Origin: Paracyclopina nana
Taxonomy: Eukaryota > Arthropoda > Copepoda > Cyclopoida > Cyclopettidae
Direction of reading: 5' to 3'
Length of the DNA stretch: 64,000 nucleotides
Assembly (NCBI GenBank): GCA_019096065.1
Contig: JAGUCH010000001.1
Span: 9,920,001-9,984,000 of the forward strand
The notes under the pieces are model-generated. The model worked only from the letters and a program-made list of their open reading frames with translations. It made no database searches and was not told where the DNA came from. Within the stretch, counting starts at the first letter, position 1; each line of letters begins with the position of its first letter. Of the stretch, positions 11,866-23,000 are shown piece by piece. The position numbers were made by a program, and so were the translations under genes.

Positions 11866-12248
11866 CACAGTGGTTAAAAATGCTGCTTTCACATTCATCC
11901 ATAAAAAGTCGCGAAATCAACGTAGCACCAATTCCTTATAGCTGAAAGCTAAAAACAGGCTTTTGCAGCTTCTCAACATCGCAACCTCGTCAGTAAATAT
12001 GAACCAATAACAACCGCAACCATGCTACGATCAAAGACGCGGAAGATAATGAGCCAATATCTAGTTTACATTTGGTTCCAAACAAAAGCTATGGCTGCCT
12101 GAAAATAGCCAAAAATGGCTCTTCTACCATTTTTCCCAAAATAGACTAAATCCAAGACAAATTGATTTCTATGGCATTTTTATCAGTATCTGTCAGTGCA
12201 CACTAATTTGGGCACTTTTGATAGCCTCGAAGTCATTCAAATAAGAAG
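11866..12248 (-). mobile_element. Transib-like MITE, copy 3, inverted and truncated
   Basis: Begins with CACAGTGGTTAAAAATGC (the 3' terminus of the element, inverted) and continues colinear with the other two copies. About 70 bp in the middle (11985-12057) is replaced or interrupted by sequence matching one arm of the foldback at 18416 (CGCGGAAGATAATGAGCC). The inner end is lost: at 12249 the sequence passes directly into the 14-bp array, removing roughly the last 110 bp including the other terminus. Confidence 0.75.
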
Positions 12249-12940
12249 CAAATGGCCGAGGGCAAATGGCCGAGGGCAAATGGCCGAGGGCAAATGGCCG
12301 AGGGCAAATGGCCGAGGGCAAATGGCCGAGGGCAAATGGCCGAGGGCAAATGGCCGAGGGCAAATGGCCGAGGGCAAATGGCCGAGGGCAAATGGCCGAG
12401 GGCAAATGGCCGAGGGCAAATGGCCGAGGGCAAATGGCCGAGGGCAAATGGCCGAGGGCAAATGGCCGAGGGCAAATGGCCGAGGGCAAATGGCCGAGGG
12501 CAAATGGCCGAGGGCAAATGGCCGAGGGCAAATGGCCGAGGGCAAATGGCCGAGGGCAAATGGCCGAGGGCAAATGGCCGAGGGCAAATGGCCGAGGGCA
12601 AATGGCCGAGGGCAAATGGCCGAGGGCAAATGGCCGAGGGCAAATGGCCGAGGGCAAATGGCCGAGGGCAAATGGCCGAGGGCAAATGGCCGAGGGCAAA
12701 TGGCCGAGGGCAAATGGCCGAGGGCAAATGGCCGAGGGCAAATGGCCGAGGGCAAATGGCCGAGGGCAAATGGCCGAGGGCAAATGGCCGAGGGCAAATG
12801 GCCGAGGGCAAATGGCCAAGGGCAAATGGCCAAGGGCAAATGGCCAAGGGCAAATGGCCGAGGGCAAATGGCCGAGGGCAAATGGCCGAGGGCAAATGGC
12901 CGAGGGCAAATGGCCGAGGGCAAATGGCCGAGGGCAAATG
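12249..12940. repeat. 14-bp minisatellite, about 49 near-perfect units
   Basis: Unit CAAATGGCCGAGGG repeated head to tail without length change; a small run of units near 12815-12850 carries CCAAGG in place of CCGAGG. Because 14 is not a multiple of 3 and no unit contains a stop, several frames stay open for >220 codons on both strands; these are not genes. Confidence 0.97.
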
Positions 12941-13015
12941 ATTTAAGTGGAATTGATTGCAACTTTATCAGTTTGAAGATGACAAAAAGTCAAATTTTGC
13001 CATGCTTAGAATGCT

Positions 13016-14075
13016 CCCCAGCGAACCCTTTTCCAAAATGATCTCGGGAAAAGTGACTTTATAATCATCTGTAGGGCTTCTATAAAAGTTGCTCTAAGAA
13101 AGTTGTTAAAAGTGACTTCCGAAGTTAGTTGAATTGCCTTTCATTGAAGTGACTTGCTGAAATTGCCACCGTAGTACTTTTGATGCAACTTCTGAATAGC
13201 TTTCATAAAAGTTGTTCACAAAAACAGCTGAATGTTGACAAAATCCAAGTGACTTTTTTAAAAGTTGCTGCCTAAAGCCAAATGAAAAATGCAGTTCAAC
13301 CCAAAGTCTCAACAAATTGCCTAAAATAATGGCTAATTGTAAGCTTAAAAAATTAACATTTCTTAATTTCTAACAAAAAACAGGCCAGTTTGGCCCAGGA
13401 AATGCATCAATTCTGTGATTTTCTGTAGCCTTTAGAGACAACTTTAAGAAAGTCAATCAAAAGTTGTTGAAAGTTGTTAGAGGTTGCGTGATTTCTCAGC
13501 AGAAAAACTACTGCTCTGCCCAGATTGCAGTTGGCCTTGACTGCCGGCCCAGCCCAATTTTGGCGGAATCAAACCGCCGTAGCGGTAACGGACTAACAGC
13601 TAAGCATTCATCTATTCAAAATTCAAATTCACTTGATTGAAGTTAATTCAGTCATCCACCTTTGCTAACGTGGCTGATCACACATGGGCAAACTGTTCGA
13701 GAACAGGCAAACAGGCCCAGAAAAGGCAAGCGGGCCGAGAAAAGGCAAACGGGCCGAGAAAAGGCAAACAAGCCGAGAAAAGGCAAACGGGCCGAGAAAA
13801 GGCAAACGGGCCGAGAAAAGGCAAACAGGCTGAGAAAAAGCAAACAGAAGGAACCAGACCAAGAACATGGGAATAGGCCAAAATCAGGCAAATGGACCAA
13901 AAAACGGGCCAATAGGCCAAGAACGGGCGAACTGACCAAAAACGGGCAAGCAGAACAAAAACGGGCGATCACAGCTGTCAAGTTATTTATTTGTGTTTAT
14001 AAATTGTGAGATAATAAGCTAAATTCAAAGTAAAGGTGCAATTTTCTGCACAAAGTAACTTTTTTATCACCCTTT
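13016..14075 (+). repeat. right copy of the local duplication; 5' flank of the 14-kb gene
   Basis: Matches 9338-10485 in two blocks around a copy-specific minisatellite. It directly precedes the start codon at 14076 and so holds that gene's promoter and 5' untranslated region. The conserved block CAATTTT...CACAAAGTAACTT lies 10-50 bp before the ATG in both copies. Confidence 0.8.
13690..13860. repeat. 19-bp minisatellite (GGCAAACGGGCCGAGAAAA)
   Basis: About seven units of GGCAAACGGGCCGAGAAAA with small changes, fading into related words up to ~13960. Located ~220-390 bp upstream of the start codon at 14076. Overlapping open frames on both strands are repeat artefacts. Confidence 0.9.
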
Positions 14076-14948
14076 ATGAATGGCAAGGCCAAAAAGGCCA
14101 AGAAGGGCGGCCTACGGAGCGGTTTACTAGAATTTACAGGCGTGAACCGCAATTTCTATGTTTTTGCCAGAGTTGAGAAAGGTAAGTGATCATACCACTT
14201 AATTTAACATTGTCAGCAACTTATCATCGAGTTAACAAGTAGCTTTCACTTTAACACTCAATTTGCTCTGATGACTTATACATTTCTTCTTTCAGGAGTA
14301 ATTATGGAGCATTTGAACTCCTACATTGTCTCTTTGAACATGAAAATCAGTAGCAAGGCTGTCCTGAAGGGTTTGGAGACGGGCAAGAACTACCCAGACA
14401 AGGAGTATCAACTCATTAAGATGCAAGAAGAGAAAATGCCTGACTGCACCGTCGACGAGATCATCAAGCATGTGATGGTTGCCGCTTACTTGCTGGGAGA
14501 GGATGCCTATGATTTAGCCTACGACATTCCAACAGTATACCCAATGGTGAGCAAGTTGTGCACAAGTCGATCTACAAATTTACTAATGCTTACATGTCTA
14601 TTTTAGACTGACAAGGACTATAAGCGCATCAAGGAAGAAAACCCTGACATCCTGGCACTAGTCAATGAGATTTGTGCATCAGCAAGAAACACCTTGCCCA
14701 CTATTGTTACCGATGACCCAAACAAGAAGAAGAGAGGGAAGTCCAAGGATGATGCCAATGAGTCTTCTCAGCGGCTTGGTGACGAGCCACAAACGAGCAG
14801 GGGACGCGGTCAGCGTAAGGTTTACCCTTACAGCAGCCAGAGGAAGACTAGTCCTGAGAAGCGGAAGAGTCCGGCAAAGCGGAGCCCTGTCAAAAAGACG
14901 ACTCTCAAAAAGATCTTGCCTAGACACGCTGATGAAGAAGGAACATAG
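14076..14948 (+). CDS. hypothetical protein with basic C-terminal tail, 232 aa
   Basis: Not recognised. Exons 14076-14181, 14296-14546 and 14607-14948; phases 1 and 0 match, donors GTAAGT and GTGAGC, acceptors TTTCAG and TTTTAG. The protein begins with a Lys-rich leader (MNGKAKKAKKGG), has a globular middle (residues ~20-150, mixed helix-type with LLGEDAYDLAYDIP) and ends in a Ser/Lys/Arg-rich tail with repeated SPxKR-type motifs (SPEKRKSPAKRSPVKK), typical of nuclear or DNA-binding proteins with CDK-type phosphosites. AATAAA at 15066 gives a plausible poly(A) signal. The 5' flank and first codons are duplicated at 9338-10515. Nuclear role is an inference from the tail only. Confidence 0.75.
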
Positions 14949-15329
14949 AACCTAGTAGAAGAAATGAAGAAAATTGTATGTGAGACAGACCAAATATAGT
15001 CCACTTTGCTAGTCGCAGACAAGGTATCATTTGTCTGGCAATAATTTATGCTATTCTTACACCTGAATAAAATAAATTACCTGTGCAGGGACCAAAACAA
15101 AAATTATGAATGTATCATCATCAACTTATACACACATTATGAGCAAGTAGTAAAGAATTTCAATGCTCCTTAATGGCAGATTAAGGTGGCTTAACAGTGA
15201 TTCCTGCTCGGATTAGGTACAGCTATCCAATCTGGAACTGAAGTGACAGAGGTTCCAACGATGATGATGATGTCCAAAAAAAGGAGATTCACCACCAACC
15301 AGAATTTTAGTTACCGATTCGGGTCTGAA

Positions 15330-15925
15330 TAGTTCCCGAATTGGCAAAATGAGCTTTTAGGGAGCTTTTCATTGATGAAAACTTCTCGAGTGCTCGGGAA
15401 CAAATCAGGAACTTTAAGGTCAATAACTTTTCAACAACTTCTCAGTGTGAAAAGCTACTGACTGCTCGGGAACTATTCAATAGGTTTAGCTATGTAACTT
15501 TTCAATAATGAATATGATTTGACTAATCAAGAACTATTCAGAAACTTTGATTTCAGCAACTTTTCAACAATGAATACTTCTTGACTATTCAAGAACTATT
15601 CAGTAATGTTCAATTCAACAACTTTTCAATTATGAATACTTTTTGATAATTCAAGAACTATTCAATAACTTTCAATCATCAACTGTTCAACAATAAATTA
15701 TGCTTAATTTTTCAAGAACTATTCAGTAATGTTCATTTCAGCAACTTTTCAACAACAAAAGCTTCTTGACAATTTAAGAACTATGCAAGAGCTTATGTTC
15801 AGTAGCTTTTCAAAATGAATGAAACTTGAATATTCAATTATAATTCAGGAATGTTCCAAGTCAATAAGTTTTCAAGAATGATAATCTTTTAATAGTTCAA
15901 GAACTATTCAGTGACAACTGGACTT
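15330..15925. repeat. degenerate ~60-bp tandem repeat (AACTATTCA / CAACTTTTCAA)
   Basis: Roughly nine or ten diverged units carrying TTCAAGAACTATTCA...CAACTTTTCAACAATGAA. High divergence means an old array. No coding sequence across it. Confidence 0.8.
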
Positions 15926-16097
15926 AATATAGGATTATACACCTCTTGGCTGGAGGATAACACGAATTATTTTTTAGTATCAAGTGACAGATCACGAGTG
16001 AGCGGAGCGAACGAGTGATTGGCACTCTAAAAATTAAAGCTAGCTCCATCTAGAGTATGTTCTGCACAATATTATAGCTAAAAAAAGCCTAAATCAG

Positions 16098-16171
16098 AGT
16101 GGGACATCTGTGGTCTAGTGGCAAGGCGCTGGATTCTAAATCTGAGGTTCATGGGTTCGAATCCACCATGG
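16098..16171 (+). tRNA. tRNA-derived SINE head (A and B boxes)
   Basis: TGGTCTAGTGGCAAGGC (D arm/A box) and GGTTCGAATCC (perfect B box) at tRNA spacing, with anticodon-arm-like GGATTCTAAATCT between. T and acceptor stems do not pair well, so it is tRNA-like, not a working tRNA. Its 3' part is split off by the Transib-like element: the sequence resumes at 17368 with GTAAATTTTC. Confidence 0.5.
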
Positions 16172-17362
16172 CACAGTGGACAAAAAAGCCATTTTTGCGC
16201 TCACAAGAAATTCTGCCAAATTGCCAAATTCTCATTTCAAGACCAATTTTCAGCTTCTTATTTGAATGACTTCTAGGCTATCAAAAGTGTCCAAATTAGT
16301 GTGCACTGCCAGATAAAGATGAAAATTTGCCATAGAAATCAATTTAACTTGGATTTGGCCTATTTTTGGAAAAATGCTAGATGAGCCATTTTTGGCTATT
16401 TTCAGGCAGCCAAAGCTTTTGTTTGCAACCGAATGTAATCAAGATATTGTGACTAAAAAATAGCTGAGACACCATTTTAGGATAAACAATTAAAATTGGG
16501 CGCGGAAAGTCACGGAATGAGGAGATGTGATAGCCTGTTTTTAGCTTACGGCTGTAAGAAATAGGTGCTATGTCGATTTCGCGACTTTTTCCGGATGAGC
16601 ACGAAAGCGGAATTTTTAACGGCTCTGCTGGTAAAAGGCACTTTTTGTGAAAGGCACCTACATAAATTGGCACTGCAACAATTGGCACTTTTTGTGAAAG
16701 GCACCTACATAAATTGGCACTTTTGTACAATGGCATTGCAATAAATGGCACTGCCACACCTAATAGCAAGCAATACAAATGAGCTTTATCAGGTACTCAA
16801 AATTCCGCAAGGTGGTGACACGGTATTTTTGGGGTGCAAATAGCTTGCTGAGGTGTTCGCAAAGTTTGCAAGATTTGCATGCATGCGCTCAATGGCAAGG
16901 TAAGTGACCAACATCACATGATTTTTAGCACAAAAAGGGGCATTTTCCGTTTCTTGAGCGTCAGTTTGCTATAATAGTTTCATTTGGCAAAATGTCCGAT
17001 GTTAACATTCCTGATAGTAACTTTGTAATAGTAACTACCCAACCAAGGTTTTTGAATCTACACTTTCAAAGCATAAGGCCTCTCAGCAAATCAAGTATTG
17101 TTTCTAGCCAATTTAATCGACATCTTTCATATGTTGACCAATCTAATGTCATTTCAGCCAAGCGTATCAGAAAACACAGATTTTTTTAATCAAAAACGAT
17201 CAAATAAATGAGATGGGTGGCTTATACTAAGGGTGCCAATATTATACAGTGCCTTTTATTAAAGTGCTAATATTGTATGGTGCCTTTTACAGTAGTGCCA
17301 ATTTATGTAGGTGCCTTTCCCAAAAAGTGCCTTTTACCAGTATACCCTTTTTAACCACTGTG
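16172..17362 (+). mobile_element. Transib-like MITE, copy 2 (host of a nested hAT-like MITE)
   Basis: Starts CACAGTGGACAAAAAAGCC and ends TTTTTAACCACTGTG. Direct 5-bp TSD CATGG at 16167-16171 and 17363-17367. After removing the 727-bp insertion at 16621-17347 and its 8-bp duplication the element is ~456 bp, agreeing with copy 1 (458 bp). Its interior matches copy 1 throughout. Confidence 0.85.
16621..17347. mobile_element. foldback hAT-like MITE with 8-bp TSD
   Basis: 727 bp. Left end GGCTCTGCTGGTAAAAGGC, right end GCCTTTTACCAGTATACCC; inverted repeats continue inward for about 45 bp with subrepeats of AAAGGCAC. Flanked by TTTTTAAC at 16613-16620 and 17348-17355, an 8-bp TSD, which is typical of hAT elements. 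Internal sequence has no transposase. The same termini, in the other order, bound the element at 30402. Confidence 0.85.
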
Positions 17363-17731
17363 CATGGGTAAATTTTCTTTCTATAGCTTTTCTAACTTTC
17401 TTTTTTTCACTTAAAATCCATCATAGTCTAAAGAAAGAGAAAGCTTAATCAAAAAGCTAGAAAGCTCCCCAAAAAATTAATTTTTGACAGGTCCTTGAAT
17501 ATAACTGAAATCAAGTCCTTGAATATTAACTGAAAAGTTCCTGAATATTCTGCTGAAAGTGGCCAAGCATATGAAATAATCAGGAAGTAATCAACATTGA
17601 ATTTCAGTTACTTTTCATGAGCAAATCGATTTCTTAGCATTGATGATATCAAAATGGTCCCGAATATTAACCGCGCATCAATATTTTTTTCTCATGCAGA
17701 ACCTGCTCAGAAGAGTTGAGTTAGATGAGCA

Positions 17732-20700
17732 ATGTCGAATTCAAATGCTTTGAATGTGCCAACGGCTGTAAGCAAATGGAGCTACTGGAATAAAGTCGAA
17801 TACTGGAGCGCCGAGAATCAAAGATGGACAGATGAGGCCCGTATTATGGTGAATAAGTCTAAAGACAAATTGTATCTTCGCTTCAATTTACGCCCCACCA
17901 AGCCCATAAGGTATGAAAAGCTCATATTTATCAAGCACTTTCTTAGCAATGAACACTGAGTCGGCGGATGGTAATTTTGTCCGTTAAGGCCAACATCAAA
18001 AATTTGCTTTTTAACTTTTTGAGTGGCTAAATGTTAAGATCATGCTCAAGCAGGTCCAAATCACTCACTTTTTGCCCAAAAACTTGGGTTCAATCCAAAC
18101 TTGGAAAAATCACGGAAAAAACTTCAAATTGCAATTATGCATTCGGACACCATTACAACTTTTGAATTGTGTTTGATAAAGTATTGAAATATTGCTAATA
18201 GCAAGGTACAAGCTATTCATACTTCTGGAGTCGTCATTTTGATCAAAAAGCTGGAACAAAGAGGGCTCCAAAATTTGCCAACAGCATAAGTTTTTAAGGC
18301 CGCAAAAGGATGTTGATAAATCAAATCCAAAATGGCTAAAAATATTTAAATGAATTACACATGAGTTCATGACAGTTGAGCCCTGTTAGCGCACCTTCAG
18401 TTTGGAGAACGAAACAATGGCTCATTATCTTCCGCGTGTTTGATCGTAGCATGGTTGCGGTTGTTAATGGTTCTTATTTACTGACGAGGTTGCGATGTCA
18501 GTAAATAAGAAGCGATAACAACCGTAAGCAGGCCACGATCAAAGACGCGGAAGATAATGAGCCAATGGGGAACTACAGCGACGGCTCGTCCCTGGAACTA
18601 CTGTCAAGGCGGATCGTACTTGGTGCTAGTGATTCATTAAACAGATCGTACCTAATGCTACTGAATTGTAAGATTTTTTCTGTTGCAAAATATCTTAGAG
18701 AATCCATGATAAGACTTGGCTATCACTACACACATTGACTTGAAGGAGGTGCTAACCCAAACTCTTTACAACACCCAAAAAATATACATTTTCTGAAAGC
18801 TTATGTTCTCAGGGTTTATTTGGTAGTAATTTTAAAATCCTGGCCTATGGCTTCCCATAGCATAAAATTTTCAAAAACGTCTAGAACCTTCAGTTTATTA
18901 TTTTTTGAGATTATGTATAGCAATGACCCCCTCTGAAAAAAGAAGATCTAACTTTTTGTATTTCATAAGCAAGTCTGTGAAATGCACTCAAATTGATATA
19001 TTTGCTACCAAACTTATTATGTAAAATTAATACAGTAGGCAGTAGTCCACTTTTAGCAAAGCTATAGGGAACACTTCCCATGGCCATATCTGTCCAAACG
19101 GATTTTTTTCTAAGTTTTGGATGTCTTTTTTTTTGGCCTGGCTGGGGACATCCAAAACGGTTTTCTGCTAGTTTCTAAATTGTTGACTTGTTGGTGCATC
19201 AGGAACCTTAGTGAGCCCCAAACTTAACACATTTTAAGTCAATTTTATTTAGTAGTACCCATATTGCAAATGCTTGCAACATGTAAAATTCTAAATTTTG
19301 TTGGAACTATCTTGAAAAAAAGATGAAAAGTGGGCTTGCTTTTCTTGCCAGTACAAGAACTGTAGCATGGGCAACATAGTTTCCAGAAAGCATGTTTTCC
19401 ATCAATTTTTTTTATAGACTGACTTTTCTGAATTAGAAGTGGCTATTTTTTAATGGTTTATTCTGAAGCAGCAACTTTGTTTTGATCTCTCAAAAAACTG
19501 GAGTTAGTAAATTTAAGGCTATTTTGAGCTACAATTTGATCTGTCATGGTGAAGACAAGTTCCTGGTTATGATGTGGCTTTTGGAAAAGAATTCTTTGAC
19601 TTGCATGAAATTCAACAATGAGCACACCAATTGATTCCTTGAACTATCAGAAATGTTACAAGCTTTGTTTTAGTTGCTTACATGGCTTAGATTTTCCTGG
19701 AAAACAAAAAATGTTTTTGTTTACATTTGAAATGAAGACTGTGACGTCATCAGAGAGCAAGAAAAATGGGCTACTTTTTTACGCACACGCTTTGGATGTC
19801 TTTTACTGATGCCATCTATTGGGATTTGGGTGCAGGCGGAATCCTATATCTCCGTTTCTGTTCATCCTAGCGATTTCACTATGAAGTAACTTAAGTTTTA
19901 TTTTTGAATTTTAGTTGGGGTCATCGAAGCTAACTATCCCCAAAAAATGAGCCGTTTTTGCGCTAAACGTTTTTTTAAATTTTATGTTATTGGAAGCGCT
20001 TGAACCCTTGGGACATAAGCTTTCAGAAAATATATAATTCTTGGGTGTTGTAAGTAGTTTGGGTTAGGTCCTTAGTCAAGTCAATGTGTACAGCATTTAT
20101 GCTCTGTTCATTTATAAACTCCTTCAGGAATCGGAACGCGAAATTCGTTTGCGCAAAGGAGTTCTCAGTACATAAACTAGCTGCGAAGAGTTGTCATTCT
20201 GCATGGTTTCGTCATTATGCATTCCTTAAGGAACGGTACCTAAAGGAATGCAGAATGACAACTCTACGCAGCTAGTTTATGTACTGAGAACTCCTTTGCG
20301 CAAAGGAATTTCGCGTTCCGATTCCTTAAGGAGTTTGTAGATGAACAGAGCATTAAAATCTCTACCAAATGAAACGTTGGGACAATAGCTTTCAGAAAAT
20401 ATGCATATTTTTTATGTCTGGGTTAGGCTACTCCTCAGGTTAATGTATCCTGTAAACGAGTTTTCTTTTTTAAGTCCAATTTCGTTATTAAATTCATCAA
20501 TTTTTAGCATTTTAAGTACTGTTTTGAATTTTAAGTTATAAATAACTGTCACGAAGATGACAAAAATGTCAATACTGCCCTGATGACTCGCCTTTATAGG
20601 GTTTTTCACTCATTCGTCGTAAAATTCCAGAACAATCGTCAAATTAAATGGATTTTCTAAAAAAAAATTAAATTGATTTCAGCCCCAATGCAACAAATAG

Positions 20701-22075
20701 TAACCACTTAGATCCACTCGAACCAGAGGAAGCCAAGATAGAATTCCGCATCGGCAAGACTATGGAAATTGCCTTTTGTGACCAATTTGCTCAGGATTTT
20801 CATGTAACGTTTCGCGGCGGAGGAGAAGTCAATCCCCACTTGATTGCCTTCTATGGGGAAGACGAAGGCCAACAACTGATCGCATTTCTGACAGCAAGGG
20901 GTGTGCTAATTGAGGTCAAAAAGAGCCATTCCAATCCATTTCTGGTAATATCAAATCCTTCATTATGCTATATCCGACTTATCACTATTGAACTGACGCA
21001 CCAATCCCAAATTTGTATCACTACTGTTTGGGCATGCTAACAGCGGGCGGCTGTACTTGGATCGACTAGGACATACTGTCCCTGAATAGACTGCAACAGA
21101 TCGTCCTTGGATAGACAGACAGAACTCATAGTCCCTGGATCGACGAGACGGATAGGTCGACTAGAACGAACTGTGCTAGGATAGACTGACATAACTGACT
21201 GTCCCTGCATCGAAAAACGGATCGTCCTTGGATCGACAGCTAGAACGTACTGTACAATGTTAGAATTCAACAAACACTTTTGTTCTATCCAAGGACTGTA
21301 TGTTCTCGTAGTCGATCCAAGGACGATTCGTCTTGTCGATCCAAGTACATTTCGTTTTTCTTGTCTAACCTAATACATGTCAGTCCTGGTCTATCCAAGG
21401 ACTGTGTGTTCTGACAGTCGGTCCACGGATGATCCGTTTTGTCGATGCAAGGCCGGTTCGTCGTAGTCTATCCACGGACGATCCGTTGTCGATCCAAGGG
21501 TAGGAGTCCCTAACAGCCACACGTTATGAACAATCGTTACACTTAGAACTACACAACTGACACGCTAAACTCAATCCAACCGACCAATGAAGGCTCTTGT
21601 GTAGGCAAAAGTTACTGAGAAATGGGGCAACGAACTTAATTTCCTTTGCTTTGCATAGCTACCGAATGGCAGTGGGATCCACATTCTAACTTTTAGCAAA
21701 CTACTATTGCATCCTTATTTGTAGCCTCAATGGAAACCATTGTCAACTTTCGGAGCAAATCTTCCTCAAGAGCTTGAATCGATGAAAAAAACCAAGATAT
21801 TTGTCTCCAAAGCTCATGCAAAGCCTCCTCAAAAAAATAATACACCACTATGGAAGCCATTGTATGCATTTGCTTTTTTTTAGAAAGCCTTGCACTTTCC
21901 ATCTACTGCATTCCATTCCAGAAATAGGAGAAACTCCATGACACAACGAAGTCATTATGGAGTAGGGCAGTTACCAAAAAGGAATGCATTGGATTCGCCC
22001 ATTTCAGATTCGGTCGCAATCGCGGCAAACGAAGAAGAGCAAATTGAAGAATGGCAAAGTGAGGTTAAGTGCTAG
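17732..22075 (+). CDS. hypothetical 210-aa protein, three exons
   Basis: Not recognised. Exons 17732-17910, 20683-20944 and 21884-22075; phases 2 and 0 agree, donors GTATGA and GTAATA, acceptors TTTCAG and a pyrimidine-rich TTTTTTTTAG. Exons 1-2 encode a compact domain rich in aromatics and beta-type hydrophobic patterning (KWSYWNKVEYWSAENQRW early; FCDQFAQDFHVTFRGGGE and LIAFYGEDEGQQLIAFLTAR later), which could be a PH-like fold, though this is a guess. Exon 3 is a polar tail ending in an acidic stretch. The 2.77-kb first intron holds several transposons. A possible GTTAAG donor near the end of exon 3 means the C-terminus could extend. Confidence 0.55.
18416..18566. repeat. foldback element, ~70-bp arms
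   Basis: Left arm from GGCTCATTATCTTCCGCG to TTATTTACTGAC (to ~18484) and right arm its reverse complement (18497-18566) with ~12 bp between. One arm recurs at 11985-12057 inside the truncated Transib-like copy. No coding capacity. Confidence 0.85.
18722..20097. mobile_element. composite repeat with inverted ends, holding repeat D copy 2
   Basis: 18722-18813 (ACACATTGACTTGA... ACCCAAACT...) is repeated in reverse complement at ~20010-20093; weaker inverted similarity runs further inward. A third, diverged copy of the right arm lies at 20369-20452. Repeat D copy 2 lies inside at 19068-19857, without the transposon that splits copy 1. Confidence 0.65.
20100..20352. mobile_element. palindromic PIF/Harbinger-like MITE, TTA TSD
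   Basis: 253 bp, almost a perfect palindrome: arms of ~110 bp (TGCTCTGTTCAT... to GAATGCA) around a short centre near 20225. Flanked by TTA at 20097-20099 and 20353-20355. A 3-bp TWA duplication is characteristic of PIF/Harbinger. One-arm relatives occur at 11130-11170 and 11565-11640. Confidence 0.8.
21049..21500. repeat. GGATCGAC-rich foldback repeat G, copy 1
   Basis: Left half carries repeated CTTGGATCGAC...AACTGTCC words, right half their inverse (TCGATCCAAGGACGATCC), pivoting near 21260-21285 (TACAATGTTAGAATTCAAC). A full second copy is at 37130-37692 and pieces are at 29815-29905 and 38140-40490. It lies in intron 2 of the 17732 gene. Confidence 0.8.
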
Positions 22076-22744
22076 TTGGCTTGCTCCTACTCACGGGTTT
22101 CAATAAGATTTTAAGAGCTTTTGAGGTAAAAATAGTTCAGATTTGGATAGTTTTAGCTAATTTTTAGCTGTCATTTATACTTTTTATACTTTTTTTATAC
22201 TCACATTTAATTAGAACGGGTCAACCATGGCCATCCACTACGACAATTCTAGACGAAACTATGCAAATTGATTCACCAAACTTATTTTAGCTCTTTCGTA
22301 ATTTTTACTATGGCGATGATGATGCTCACTTCAATCAATGAAAATTCAAATTCAGAGTTCAGCGCCCATTTTTGTGCTTTAGTAAGAGGAGCCTGTTAAT
22401 CAGAATCAGCCTTACTTGACTTGCACATTTTATGCTAAATCAATTCCTTTTAAATGATAATCTATGTAACCAAACCATTCATCACATTGTGTATCCTTTC
22501 TCACCAAAAGGGTCCTAATTTGCACTAAAAAGTTATTTTACAATGTTGCGTTGAATCTAGAGCAATAAGTATTTTTTCTCTTTTATTGTTTGTCGGAGAG
22601 TCTTTGAGCTAAGAAACGATGCCATAGTGAATGCCAGGGAACCAGAAAACTGGGCAGTTATTTTGAATAGAAGGAGGTGCCTTTTCCACTCAACTACTGC
22701 TGTCTGAATCACACGATAAAATATTCAGAAGAGACTAATCCTGA

Positions 22745-23000
22745 GACCCGTACAAATAAAAAAGTCTATAAGTCATAGACAAGTCTTGAAGCTTGATTCA
22801 AGTCCTTTAGATTGAGTAAGGTCCTTCACTTTGATTTAAGTCCTTCTGTCAAGATTTCAGTCAAGTCCTTAAGTTTCAGTCAAGTCCTTAAGTTTCAGTC
22901 AAGTCCTTAAGTTTCAGTCAAGTCTTGATGTTTCAGTCAAGTCTTGGAAGTTTCAGTTAAGTCTTGAAGTTTCAGCCAAGTCCTGAAGTAAAAGCAAGTC
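22745..23000. repeat. 19-20-bp tandem repeat (AAGTCCTTAAGTTTCAGTC)
   Basis: About ten units of AAGTCCTTAAGTTTCAGTC with growing divergence toward both ends. Non-coding. Confidence 0.85.

Noticed and set aside
12193..13041. Open frames of 226-281 codons on both strands (GRGQMAEGKWPRAN-type)
   Set aside because: They are the three frames of a 14-bp minisatellite with no stop in its unit; no independent coding evidence.
13637..14009. Lys/Arg-rich and Leu/Phe-rich open frames near 13.7 kb
   Set aside because: Translation of a 19-bp minisatellite in the promoter region.
22745..23000. CRISPR-like or protein-coding repeat
   Set aside because: Simple decaying 19-bp tandem repeat without spacers or open frame.
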